Below, piece by piece: positions 54,847 to 63,936 of a stretch of DNA of 64,000 nucleotides (positions are counted from its first letter, which is position 1; each line of letters opens with the position of its first letter). Both the position numbers and the translations under genes were made by a program. A model generated the notes under the pieces. That model saw nothing but the letters and a program-made list of their open reading frames with translations, ran no database searches and was not told where the DNA came from. Source of the stretch: Zunongwangia profunda SM-A87 (GTDB lineage: Bacteria; Bacteroidota; Bacteroidia; Flavobacteriales; Flavobacteriaceae); contig NC_014041.1 in assembly GCF_000023465.1 (NCBI RefSeq), forward strand, positions 3,897,501-3,961,500. The letters are read 5' to 3'.

Positions 54847-55359
54847 TTATAATTTAAGACGATTTTGATCCCCTTCGTAGCTCTCATATCGCTTAATACA
54901 TTCTTTGATGATTTGTTTTGCTTCTGCAGCATCACCCCAATCACCAACATCAACTTTTTTCTTTTCCAGATCTTTATATACTTTAAAGAAATGTTCGATC
55001 TCTTTAATCAAGTGACCATTTAATTCCTTAAGATCATTAAGTCTATTCCAGATAGGATCTGAAACGGGTACACAAATAATTTTCTCATCTGGTCCTTTTT
55101 CATCTGCCATATGGAATACACCAATAGGTTTTACTTCCATAACGATACCAGGAAAAGTAGGCTCACTTACAAGCACAAGAACATCTAATGGATCATCGTC
55201 TAAAGCTAAAGTTTCTGGAATAAAACCATAATCTGCAGGATACATCATTGAAGAAAAAATCATCCTGTCGTAACGTACTTTTTTTAACTGAAAATCGTAT
55301 TCGTATTTATTTCTACTTCCCTTCGGAATTTCAATTAGTACATCAAAAGTTTCTGACAT
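54847..55359 (-). CDS. ppa: inorganic pyrophosphatase
   Basis: A 170-residue family I enzyme hydrolysing PPi in the cytosol. Conserved blocks are EIPKGSRNKYEYD, YPADYGFIPETLALDDDPLDVLV (metal-binding Asp residues) and KVDVGDWGDAAEAKQII. The length is normal for a bacterial enzyme. A TATATTTG -7 box lies on the minus strand at 55393-55400. Confidence 0.97.
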   Translation of the reverse strand: MSETFDVLIEIPKGSRNKYEYDFQLKKVRYDRMIFSSMMYPADYGFIPETLALDDDPLDVLVLVSEPTFPGIVMEVKPIGVFHMADEKGPDEKIICVPVSDPIWNRLNDLKELNGHLIKEIEHFFKVYKDLEKKKVDVGDWGDAAEAKQIIKECIKRYESYEGDQNRLKL

Positions 55360-55427
55360 TTTATTTGTTTTTGTTGAACTTTAATAGATTATCAAATATA
55401 GTGAATTCTATTCTTAACACTGCTGAT

Positions 55428-57914
55428 TTAGAAGTGAAAACCAAAATTTATAGTCACTCCAAATTTTCGTGCATCGGGATTCTCTAAATAATTTCCCCGA
55501 AAATGAGCATCGATTCTTAATATCTTAAAAATATTCCCTATTCCTAAGCTATACTCCCAGTAAGGTTCGTCATTAGGCGCTACCAATGGAATATCCGAAG
55601 CATTTAAGCGAACATTATCATCTGAGATTTCTCCCCAAACTCCTTTTATCCCAACAATTTCACGCAAATTTAAATCCCTTAAGAGTGGAAGCCGTGAGAA
55701 TAAACGACCGTTAAAATTATGTTCAAAATGAGCGGCTACATAAGTATCGGTCACAAATTCATAATAATCCAATTGTGAGAAGGTGTTATAAAGCTGGAAA
55801 TAAGTCTGGTTCCCCGGTACAACGCTTAATAAGGCCAATGGTACTTCCCCGTAAGTTTTACCAGCTTCAAAACTTACATTGGCCCTTCCGAAACCTCCGA
55901 TCATTAAGGGTTGATTATAAAAAAGCTGAAGCTTTTTATAATCAAAATCACTTTGAAAAATATTCTTAACACCTAGTGTATAATTTAGAAAAATAGTGGC
56001 ATGATCGTCTTCCACCTCTTCCCGCTCTACACCATAGCCGGCTGTTTTTCTACCGGGGGTATACATAAGAAGATTAGAAATTTCGGTTTGTTTTAGTTCA
56101 GAAGACACCTGGGTTCTGGTTTCATCAGTATAAAAATCAAGACTAAAACCTTCAGAGGCTGCTTCAATTTCACGATAAGAACCACTCACCCTAAAAGTTA
56201 AATTATTAACCGGTTCAATTTCCACTGCTAACACAGAAAGATTAATCGAACTTAGACTATTATTGCCACTTGTACTAATTAATGCTGAAGAGGCTAAACT
56301 TCGTCCTAAAACATCGGTGGTATTGGTTAGATTGGTTCCTAATTGCTCTACATCTCGTCTATTCCCGGCTGAAATTATTAAACGGTTCTCTGGATCCAGT
56401 AATATTTTACCCTGAATTCCATATTTAAACTTATTATCCTTAAAACCGTAGGCGCCATAACCTTCAATACGCCATTTATCATGTTGCGAAAAATAGGTGC
56501 GCCCACCGCCTCTTAATCGTATCCCTTCTACATCATTAAATCCGACGGAAGAAAATATAGGTCCGTAATCCCAGCCATCAAAATCCAGATAGCCGGTGGC
56601 AAGTGCAGTAGACACATTATATAAGCGCTTAAATTGTTTTACGGTTTTGAGCGTATCCAGCATATCGTATACGCCGCGTTCATCACCATTTAATTCTTCA
56701 AGCCTGTTTTCCTGCCAAAAATCATCTTCGCGATTATAAACTTCTTCCCTAAACCTGTTTACCTGTTTATTATAAAAAGATGATGGACGCTCTTTATCAA
56801 ACTCATATTGGTCATAAAGCACCGTTCTTTTTCCGTAGACGCCACGTGAATCTTCCTTATCCCGTAAAGCGAAATCTGCCTGAAAAAAATCTCTTTTTAA
56901 TAAGAAAACAGAATCGTTTAAAACATCGAATTCCTGCTCTATATAAACTCCTTTCACCCAGTTAAGGTTAGCTCCCTTAGACATTTCTAAATTAATATCT
57001 TTTATGGCCCAGGTGGTATCATTAACCCAAAAATCACCGCTAAACGTAAGTTCATTTTCCCTTCTGGGGTAATAAAAAATATTATAACAATATTTACCAT
57101 CTACATAAGCGGTATCAGCTAACACATAATTGTAAACATTAATACCGGTTTTAGAAAGAGGACTAACAAAGTTTTTATCAAAAAATCGCAGATAATTATC
57201 ATACACATCGATCTCATCATAAATATCACGTACCGTTGAAATTAATACCTGGTTATCACTAAAACCAGAATTTTTATTTCCTTTTAATTCGGTAAGCTCC
57301 TGCCCGGTGGTATTATCCCCGTACACTCTACTAACAGATTCGTTTAAAAAAATAGGTAAATAAGTTTTACCGGTAATTCGGTTAGTATCCAAATCTTCAA
57401 AAATAAACTCCATTCCGTTAAATATCCGGCTCTTAATTAGCGCGCTATCAATGGTATTAAGATCGAATTCCAGTTTCTCATACCTGCGGTAAGCGTATTG
57501 ATCGAATTTCTTTACCCCATTATCCCGTCTGTTGGCCCAAATCTTCCTTAGGATATCTATAGCGGGATTATTCTTTTTCGAGGTCTTGCCCTTGTATATT
57601 TTCACTTCTGAAAGCGACTCAGATGAAGCGTAGAGCGTAACCTTTAAATTATTTACATCCTTATTCTTAAGACTTACATCCTTTGTTTGATAACCTAAAA
57701 ATGAAAAAGTAACCGACGTATAATCTCTGGATGAAGACAGTGAAAAGTTACCATCCCCATCTGTTGTAGTTCCTTCCTTAGAATCGGTAAAAATCACATT
57801 GGCAAAAGGAATCCCTACACCACTCTCATCTACAACGATACCGCTAATCTGGGTTTGTGAAAAAACCTGAAAGCAGCTAAAAATAATTAGGGTAGATAAA
57901 AGAATATTTTTCAT
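55428..57914 (-). CDS. DUF5686 family protein with carboxypeptidase-like regulatory domain
   Basis: An 828-residue outer-membrane protein from Met at 57914 (MKNILLSTLIIF, signal peptide); the ATG at 57926 adds only MYVF. A CarboxypepD_reg-like domain (about 22-105; ISGIVVDESGVGIPFANVIFTD) is followed by a long DUF5686 region and a C-terminal beta-barrel that ends in Phe (FGVTINFGFHF), the usual outer-membrane assembly signal. No TonB box is visible. Function unknown; such proteins are common in Bacteroidota. Confidence 0.88.
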   Translation of the reverse strand: MKNILLSTLIIFSCFQVFSQTQISGIVVDESGVGIPFANVIFTDSKEGTTTDGDGNFSLSSSRDYTSVTFSFLGYQTKDVSLKNKDVNNLKVTLYASSESLSEVKIYKGKTSKKNNPAIDILRKIWANRRDNGVKKFDQYAYRRYEKLEFDLNTIDSALIKSRIFNGMEFIFEDLDTNRITGKTYLPIFLNESVSRVYGDNTTGQELTELKGNKNSGFSDNQVLISTVRDIYDEIDVYDNYLRFFDKNFVSPLSKTGINVYNYVLADTAYVDGKYCYNIFYYPRRENELTFSGDFWVNDTTWAIKDINLEMSKGANLNWVKGVYIEQEFDVLNDSVFLLKRDFFQADFALRDKEDSRGVYGKRTVLYDQYEFDKERPSSFYNKQVNRFREEVYNREDDFWQENRLEELNGDERGVYDMLDTLKTVKQFKRLYNVSTALATGYLDFDGWDYGPIFSSVGFNDVEGIRLRGGGRTYFSQHDKWRIEGYGAYGFKDNKFKYGIQGKILLDPENRLIISAGNRRDVEQLGTNLTNTTDVLGRSLASSALISTSGNNSLSSINLSVLAVEIEPVNNLTFRVSGSYREIEAASEGFSLDFYTDETRTQVSSELKQTEISNLLMYTPGRKTAGYGVEREEVEDDHATIFLNYTLGVKNIFQSDFDYKKLQLFYNQPLMIGGFGRANVSFEAGKTYGEVPLALLSVVPGNQTYFQLYNTFSQLDYYEFVTDTYVAAHFEHNFNGRLFSRLPLLRDLNLREIVGIKGVWGEISDDNVRLNASDIPLVAPNDEPYWEYSLGIGNIFKILRIDAHFRGNYLENPDARKFGVTINFGFHF

Positions 57915-57924
57915 AAAGACATAC

Positions 57925-57959
57925 AAAAAAACCCCTCAACCTTAAACGGGAAGAGGGGT
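57925..57959 (-). terminator. pdhB terminator
   Basis: On the minus strand ACCCCTC (57959-57953) pairs with GAGGGGT (57937-57931), followed by a T-run to 57925. It overlaps the start of the DUF5686 frame at 57926, which supports the inner start at 57914. Confidence 0.75.
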
Positions 57960-57978
57960 CAAATATAGGTTATCTCTT

Positions 57979-58956
57979 TTACTTGTACATCACCTTTTTT
58001 ACAGCTTTAACAACATCTTCACTATTAGGCAACCACTCTTTAAGAAGAACAGGAGAATAAGGTGCAGGTGTATCTGCCGTATTTATTTTGATAATTGGCG
58101 CATCAAGAAAATCAAATGCTTGCTCTTGTACCTGGTAAGTAATTTCTGTAGAAATATTTCCGAATGGCCAGGCTTCTTCAAGAATAACCAAACGATTGGT
58201 TTTCTTAACAGATTCTATAATCGTTGCGTGATCCATAGGACGGATGGTACGAAGATCGATAACTTCCGCAGAAATCCCTTCTTTTTCCAATTCATCCGCA
58301 GCTTTATAGGCTTCTTTGATGATTTTACCAAAAGAAACAATAGTTACGTCTGTACCTTCACGCTTAATATCGGCTTTACCGATTTCGATTACATATTCCT
58401 CTTCTGGGACTTCACCCTTATCACCATACATTTGCTCACTTTCCATAAAGATCACTGGATCGTCATCTCTAATTGCAGCTTTTAATAGCCCTTTTGCATC
58501 GTAAGGATTCGAGGGTACGATTACTTTTAAACCTGGACAGTTTGCATACCAGCTTTCAAATGCCTGTGAGTGCGTGGCACCAAGCTGACCAGCAGAAGCT
58601 GTTGGTCCTCTAAATACGATAGGACAGTTAAATTGTCCACCACTCATTTGGCGAATTTTGGCTGCGTTGTTTATAATTTGATCGATTCCAACAAGGGAAA
58701 AGTTAAAGGTCATGAACTCTATAATAGGACGGTTTCCATTCATAGCACTACCAATACCGATTCCTGAGAATCCAAGCTCAGAGATTGGAGTATCTATTAC
58801 CCTTTCTGGTCCAAACTCGTCCAACATTCCTTTAGAAGCTTTATATGCACCGTTATATTCGGCTACTTCTTCACCCATCAAATAAATGGACTCATCTTTG
58901 CGCATTTCTTCGCTCATAGCCTGTTGAACGGCTTCCCTAAATTGAATTGTCTTCAT
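57979..58956 (-). CDS. pdhB: pyruvate dehydrogenase E1 component, beta subunit
   Basis: A 325-residue transketolase-like protein (EEVAEYNGAYKASKGM; ELGFSGIGIGSAMNGNRPIIEFM; EEAWPFGNISTEI; NTADTPAPYSP). It pairs with an E1 alpha subunit to decarboxylate pyruvate. No pdhA or lipoyl E2 gene is adjacent, which fits Bacteroidota where pdhB stands apart. A TATTTTTG -7 box lies on the minus strand at 58996-59003. Confidence 0.95.
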   Translation of the reverse strand: MKTIQFREAVQQAMSEEMRKDESIYLMGEEVAEYNGAYKASKGMLDEFGPERVIDTPISELGFSGIGIGSAMNGNRPIIEFMTFNFSLVGIDQIINNAAKIRQMSGGQFNCPIVFRGPTASAGQLGATHSQAFESWYANCPGLKVIVPSNPYDAKGLLKAAIRDDDPVIFMESEQMYGDKGEVPEEEYVIEIGKADIKREGTDVTIVSFGKIIKEAYKAADELEKEGISAEVIDLRTIRPMDHATIIESVKKTNRLVILEEAWPFGNISTEITYQVQEQAFDFLDAPIIKINTADTPAPYSPVLLKEWLPNSEDVVKAVKKVMYK

Positions 58957-59188
58957 TATAGTTCTTGATATTAATTTTTATAACTTATAGGACAACAAAA
59001 ATAGTAATTCGATAAAGTTTTTACCACATAAACCATTAAAAATTTACGACGATGCACAACTTGCTGATTTCGCACCTTAACACAACGGTCATATCATTAA
59101 AAAATCAAGTATTTTATTATTAAAACTGTGACAAAACCAGAATATTTTGAGGTTAAATTAAATCTCAAGTCATTTTTTATGATTTTTT

Positions 59189-59206
59189 TACTATGCATGC
59201 ATAGTA
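59189..59206. promoter_or_regulatory. 18-nt palindrome upstream of etfB
   Basis: TACTATGCATGCATAGTA is a perfect palindrome. It lies 62 nt before the etfB ATG, near the -33 position of a possible TAACTTCG -7 box (59225-59232). It looks like an operator for a dimeric regulator; none is encoded nearby. Confidence 0.5.
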
Positions 59207-59267
59207 TTTTATAATTTATTTATGTAACTTCGTAGCTATATCGTTTAATAGAAAAAGAACTTTAAAT

Positions 59268-60014
59268 ATGAAAATATTAGTGTGTATTAGTCATGTACCT
59301 GATACAACCTCAAAAATTAACTTTACCGATGGCGATCGTAAATTTGACACCAACGGGGTTCAATTTGTTATAAATCCTAATGATGAGTTTGGTTTAACGC
59401 GTGCTATGTGGTTTAAAGAAAAGCAGGGCGCCAGTGTAGATATTATCAATGTAGGGGGAGCAGAAACCGAACCTACGTTACGTAAAGCACTCGCTATTGG
59501 CGCAGATACTGCAATACGTATTAATACGGCACCTACGGACGGTTTTCAGGTAGCTAAGGAATTAGCCAAAGTTGCCAGCGAAGGAAACTATGATCTTATT
59601 ATATGCGGTAGAGAATCTATAGACTATAATGGAGGAATGGTTCCCGGAATATTGGCCGGTATGCTTAAAGCTAATTTTATAAATACCTGTATTGGACTAG
59701 AAATTGAAGGCGATAAAGCTACTGCCATCCGGGAAATCGATGGCGGTAAAGAAACCTTAACCGCCAGTTTACCTTTGGTAATAGGTGGACAAAAAGGATT
59801 AGTGGAAGAGAGCGATCTTAAGATCCCAAATATGAGAGGGATCATGCAGGCTCGTAAAAAACCACTAAATGTTGTAGAACCCAGCGGGGCTGAAGTTGCT
59901 ACTAAAGCAGTAAAATTTGAAAAACCGGCACCAAAAGGTGAAGTAAAATTAGTAGACCCTGAAAACCTGGATCAATTAATTGATTTACTACATAACGAAG
60001 CTAAGGTGATCTAA
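59268..60014 (+). CDS. etfB: electron transfer flavoprotein, beta subunit
   Basis: A 248-residue EtfB with VCISHVPDTTSKI, DIINVGGAETEPTLRKALAIGAD and DLIICGRESIDYNGG, and the recognition segment LPLVIGGQKGLVEESDLKIPNMRGIM that contacts dehydrogenases. With EtfA it takes electrons from acyl-CoA dehydrogenases, such as the one at 37607, to the quinone pool. etfA follows after 60 nt. Confidence 0.96.
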   Translation: MKILVCISHVPDTTSKINFTDGDRKFDTNGVQFVINPNDEFGLTRAMWFKEKQGASVDIINVGGAETEPTLRKALAIGADTAIRINTAPTDGFQVAKELAKVASEGNYDLIICGRESIDYNGGMVPGILAGMLKANFINTCIGLEIEGDKATAIREIDGGKETLTASLPLVIGGQKGLVEESDLKIPNMRGIMQARKKPLNVVEPSGAEVATKAVKFEKPAPKGEVKLVDPENLDQLIDLLHNEAKVI

Positions 60015-60074
60015 ACTTTAAGTCGGTTAATATCGATTTTCAATCAAGGTTTTTAATCTAAAAAATTTAAAAAA

Positions 60075-61043
60075 ATGTCAGTTTTAGTATATACAGAGTC
60101 AGAAGACGGAAAATTTAAAAAAGGTGCTCTGGAAGCAGCATCCTACGCCAAGGCTATTGCAGATGCGATGGGCACCAGTCTTACCGCTATTACTTTTAAT
60201 GCCGAAGATACCAGCGAACTTGGTACATACGGTGTGGATAAGATACTTAGCGTTAGTAACGATAAATTAAAAGATTTTAATGCAGAAGCGTATGCTGATG
60301 CCATTAAACAGGCAGCTAAAAAAGAATCTTCGAAAGTGGTAGTTTTAGACCAATCCGCTAATGGAAAATATATCGCACCTCTTGTTGCTGTTCATCTAGA
60401 AGCCGGTTATGCTTCTAATGTTGTAGCCTTACCAGAAAGCACTTCTCCATTTCAGGTAAAAAGAACAGCTTTTACTAATAAGGCTTTTAATTTCACTGAA
60501 ATCACTACCGAAGTGAAAGTTGTAGGACTTTCAAAAAATGCATTCGGATTAAAAGAAAGTGAAGGGTCTGCAAGTGTTGAAGCTTTTGAACCACAGCTTT
60601 CAGCAGAAGATTTTACCGTAAACGTAACGGCAGTAGATAAGGCTAAAAACAAAGTCACTATTGCTGATGCAGAGATTGTAGTTTCTGGTGGACGCGGACT
60701 CAAGGGTCCGGAAAACTGGGGCATGATCGAAGAAATGGCCGATATCCTTGGTGCGGCTACTGCTTGCTCTAAACCAGTAAGCGATATGGGCTGGAGACCC
60801 CATAGCGAACACGTGGGCCAAACAGGAAAACCAGTAGCTTCAAATCTTTATATCGCGGTAGGAATTTCAGGAGCTATACAGCACTTAGCAGGAATTAACG
60901 CTGCTAAAACTAAAGTCGTGATTAATAACGATCCAGAAGCGCCTTTCTTTAAAGCCGCAGATTATGGGGTTGTTGGTGATGCTTTTGAAATTGTTCCCAA
61001 GCTAAATGAAAAATTGAAGGAATTTAAGGCGAAAAATGCATAA
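60075..61043 (+). CDS. etfA: electron transfer flavoprotein, alpha subunit
   Basis: A 322-residue EtfA: an N-terminal domain and the C-terminal FAD domain VVSGGRGLKGPENW, SKPVSDMGWRPHSEHVGQTGKPV, YIAVGISGAIQHLAGIN and NNDPEAPFF. FAD sits between this subunit and EtfB. It is the last gene of the pair, followed by a strong terminator. Confidence 0.97.
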   Translation: MSVLVYTESEDGKFKKGALEAASYAKAIADAMGTSLTAITFNAEDTSELGTYGVDKILSVSNDKLKDFNAEAYADAIKQAAKKESSKVVVLDQSANGKYIAPLVAVHLEAGYASNVVALPESTSPFQVKRTAFTNKAFNFTEITTEVKVVGLSKNAFGLKESEGSASVEAFEPQLSAEDFTVNVTAVDKAKNKVTIADAEIVVSGGRGLKGPENWGMIEEMADILGAATACSKPVSDMGWRPHSEHVGQTGKPVASNLYIAVGISGAIQHLAGINAAKTKVVINNDPEAPFFKAADYGVVGDAFEIVPKLNEKLKEFKAKNA

Positions 61044-61069
61044 ATTTTATAACTTGCACCCCTTAAAAG

Positions 61070-61114
61070 GGCTGTCTAAATTTAGTAAAATGCTCTATTT
61101 AGACAGCCTTTTTT
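61070..61114 (+). terminator. etfA terminator (GGGCTGTCTAAA type)
   Basis: GGCTGTCTAAAT (61070-61081) pairs with ATTTAGACAGCC (61097-61108), with a T-run to 61114. The arms share GGCTGTCTAAA with the terminator at 42189. Confidence 0.88.
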
Positions 61115-61126
61115 AATTTATGGAAT

Positions 61127-61750
61127 ATGAGTTTAGTGCGTCTGAATATCAAAGGAATATCTTATAGTCAAACCCAAAATGGAGCATACGCTCTAATATT
61201 AAGTGAAGTTGGTGGGGATAGAAAATTACCCATCGTAATTGGTGCATTCGAGGCTCAGTCGATAGCAATTGCACTCGAAAAAGAAATCAGGCCTCCAAGA
61301 CCCCTTACTCACGATCTATTTAAAAACTTTTCTGACCGATTCGATATTACTGTGAAACAGGTAATTATCCATAAACTTGTAGATGGTGTTTTTTACTCAA
61401 GTCTTATCTGCGAAAGAGATAAAATAGAAGAGATAATAGACGCTCGTACCAGTGATGCCATTGCTTTGGCTTTAAGGTTTGAAGCCCCTATTTTCACTTA
61501 TAAAAATATTCTGGAAAAAGCCGGAATTTACCTCCAGGGCGAAGAACAACAGAAAAACGAAAAAGAAGAAAATCAGGAAGAAATAATTTCTGAAGAACTT
61601 CTCCCGGACGATATAGAGATCTCAAAAGAAGATAATAATTACAAGAAGTTATCTTTAAGCGAATTAGAACGCTTACTCTCACAGGCTGTTCAAAACGAAG
61701 ATTATGAAAAAGCAGCAAGGTTAAGAGACGAAATCTCTAAAAGACATTAA
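61127..61750 (+). CDS. bifunctional nuclease (DUF151) with UvrB/UvrC motif
   Basis: A 207-residue protein. Residues about 5-135 form the BFN domain (SQTQNGAYALILSEVGGDRKLPIVIGAFEAQSIA; DARTSDAIALALRF), found in bacterial and plant nucleases with RNase/DNase activity. An acidic Glu-rich linker (about 140-165) leads to a UVR helical-pair motif (SELERLLSQAVQNEDYEKAARLRDEI). It lies 22 nt before the nucleoside transporter gene, a common pairing in Bacteroidota. Confidence 0.92.
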   Translation: MSLVRLNIKGISYSQTQNGAYALILSEVGGDRKLPIVIGAFEAQSIAIALEKEIRPPRPLTHDLFKNFSDRFDITVKQVIIHKLVDGVFYSSLICERDKIEEIIDARTSDAIALALRFEAPIFTYKNILEKAGIYLQGEEQQKNEKEENQEEIISEELLPDDIEISKEDNNYKKLSLSELERLLSQAVQNEDYEKAARLRDEISKRH

Positions 61751-61772
61751 TACTCCCCTATTTAAATTAAAT

Positions 61773-63470
61773 ATGAAGAGATTATTATACCTTCTTTTCT
61801 TTATGGTATTGAGTGTAACGACATTGCAGGCTCAGAACATAACTAAAAGCTGGAAAATCGAAAAAAATGTCGATAGCCTGGCTGTCGAAATCTTTAAACC
61901 AGGAAGCGTACTCACCATACAAAAAGGCAGGTTTAGTTTCTCTAAAGAAAAGGATACAGTAGCTCGTGGTGACTATATGTATCAAAATGATATTCTCGTT
62001 TTCTTTTATGGTAAACCTAAAAAGGACATGGAAAACTACCGGGTCACCAAATTATCAGACTCTTCCATGATTCTTAAAAGCGGGAGAAATGCAATTAACC
62101 TCAAAGCTTATCAACCTAAAATAGCTGAAGTAATCCCAGCTGAAACTGCTAAAAAAATCATTCCAAATCAGGGAATTACCACCACAGGAATTCTACGTGG
62201 AATTTTGGGGATGTTTTCGCTTATTGTTATTGCATTTGCATTTAGCAGTAACCGCAAAGCCATTAACTGGAAAACCGTTGGGATAGGTCTTGGAATGCAA
62301 TTATTACTGGCTTACGGTGTTCTAAAAATCGATTGGGTGAAATCAACTTTCGAATTTGTGGGAAAAATCTTTGTGAAGATATTAGAATTTACCGCAGCAG
62401 GAAGTGAATTCCTTTTGGGCGGACTTATGGACACCTCTAGTTTTGGATACATCTTTTTATTTCAGGTATTGCCTACCATTATTTTCTTTTCAGCGTTAAC
62501 CTCTATTCTTTTTTACTACGGAATTATACAGGTGGTTGTTAGAGGGTTTGCGCTGGTACTTACGAAGTTATTAGGGATCTCTGGGGCAGAAAGCTTAAAC
62601 GTTGCCGGAAACATTTTCTTAGGCCAAACAGAAGCTCCTTTAATGATTAAAGCTTATTTAGAGCGTATGACACGTTCTGAAATTTTACTGGTAATGATTG
62701 GCGGTATGGCTACTGTGGCTGGTGGCGTTTTAGCTGCATATATAGGATTTTTAGGGGGAGACGACCCCATGGCTAGATTAGAGTTTGCCAAGCATCTACT
62801 GGCTGCTTCGGTAATGGCTGCTCCGGGAGCAATTGTGATTTCTAAAATATTATACCCACAACAGGAAAAAATTAATACCGATGTAGAAGTTTCTTCTGAA
62901 AAAATAGGATCTAACGTACTGGATGCTATTGCTATTGGAACCACTGAAGGTTTAAAACTTGCTGCCAATGTAGGTGCAATGTTGTTGGTTTTTGTGGCTT
63001 TAATCGCAATGATTAATTATGGCTTTGCCAAAGTAGGGCAAATCACTCATCTTAATGATGTGCTGGCGGCAAATACGCCTTATCAAACATTTTCAATCGA
63101 AGCAGTTCTGGGAACGGTTTTCGCTCCCCTGATGTGGCTTATAGGTGTTGCCAAGGAGGATATGATGTTAATGGGACAACTACTAGGCATTAAACTTGCT
63201 GCAAGTGAATTTGTGGGATATATACAATTAGCAGAACTTAAAAATGCCGCTTCAGGATTAAGCTTCACGTACCAGAAGTCGATTATTATGGCAACCTATA
63301 TGTTATGCGGTTTTGCAAATTTTGCTTCTATCGGTATTCAGCTTGGTGGAATTGGTTCTCTAGCCCCGGGACAACGTAAAAACTTATCTGAATTCGGGAT
63401 TAAAGCCGTAATCGGTGGAACACTGGCCTCTTTGCTATCAGCTACCATCGCAGGAATGATTATTGGGTAG
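61773..63470 (+). CDS. concentrative nucleoside transporter with N-terminal extracytoplasmic domain
   Basis: A 565-residue protein. Residues about 135-565 are a CNT/NupC carrier (Nucleos_tra2 core with ESLNVAGNIFLGQTEAPLMIKAYL; GAIVISKIL; GFANFASIGIQLGGIGSLAP), which imports nucleosides with sodium or protons. Residues 1-20 are a signal peptide (ending TLQAQ) and about 21-125 form a lipocalin-like small domain (WKIEKNVDSLAVEIF, YMYQNDILVFFYG) absent from E. coli NupC. A periplasmic substrate-capture role is possible but inferred. Confidence 0.92.
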   Translation: MKRLLYLLFFMVLSVTTLQAQNITKSWKIEKNVDSLAVEIFKPGSVLTIQKGRFSFSKEKDTVARGDYMYQNDILVFFYGKPKKDMENYRVTKLSDSSMILKSGRNAINLKAYQPKIAEVIPAETAKKIIPNQGITTTGILRGILGMFSLIVIAFAFSSNRKAINWKTVGIGLGMQLLLAYGVLKIDWVKSTFEFVGKIFVKILEFTAAGSEFLLGGLMDTSSFGYIFLFQVLPTIIFFSALTSILFYYGIIQVVVRGFALVLTKLLGISGAESLNVAGNIFLGQTEAPLMIKAYLERMTRSEILLVMIGGMATVAGGVLAAYIGFLGGDDPMARLEFAKHLLAASVMAAPGAIVISKILYPQQEKINTDVEVSSEKIGSNVLDAIAIGTTEGLKLAANVGAMLLVFVALIAMINYGFAKVGQITHLNDVLAANTPYQTFSIEAVLGTVFAPLMWLIGVAKEDMMLMGQLLGIKLAASEFVGYIQLAELKNAASGLSFTYQKSIIMATYMLCGFANFASIGIQLGGIGSLAPGQRKNLSEFGIKAVIGGTLASLLSATIAGMIIG

Positions 63471-63481
63471 AACTTTTTAGT

Positions 63482-63910
63482 ATGATTAAGGGAAAGATAA
63501 AAAGTCTTGGTGAAATTGTTATTAGAGTAAATAACATGAAAATCATGACTGAATTTTATCATCAAACTATTGGTTTAGAAGTTATTCGAAACTCAGAAAA
63601 ATTCACCTTTTTCAAAATTGCAGAAGGTAATGCCGGACATCATCAGACACTAGCATTATTCCACAAAGAAAATCCAACAGCTTTCGAGGAAAAATTAAAT
63701 GACATAAATTCTAAAAACTCTTCATTACATCACTTTGCTCTTGAAATTGCAAAAGAAGATTATGATATTTTTTTATTGAAATGTGAAGAGCTTAATCTCG
63801 AATCTACGACTGAAGTTTTCCCATGGATTAAATGGAAGTCTGTTTTTATCAAAGACCCGGAAAACAATATTATCGAATTTGTTTGTTATGATGAAAACAT
63901 TCAGGAATAA
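63482..63910 (+). CDS. VOC family protein (glyoxalase/dioxygenase fold)
   Basis: A 142-residue vicinal-oxygen-chelate protein with two betaalphabetabetabeta halves (GEIVIRVNNMKIMTEFYHQTIGL; LHHFALEIAKEDYD; FIKDPENNIIEFVCY). The metal ligands look partly present (His in SLHHFAL, Glu in NIIEFV). Substrate unknown. It lies 11 nt after the transporter gene. Confidence 0.9.
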   Translation: MIKGKIKSLGEIVIRVNNMKIMTEFYHQTIGLEVIRNSEKFTFFKIAEGNAGHHQTLALFHKENPTAFEEKLNDINSKNSSLHHFALEIAKEDYDIFLLKCEELNLESTTEVFPWIKWKSVFIKDPENNIIEFVCYDENIQE

Positions 63911-63936
63911 TTAATTCGATCTAACTCTAATACTTT

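Noticed and set aside
54663..54847. Possible extra gene between ppa and ku
   Set aside because: The 183-bp gap holds only the ppa terminator and upstream sequence of ku.
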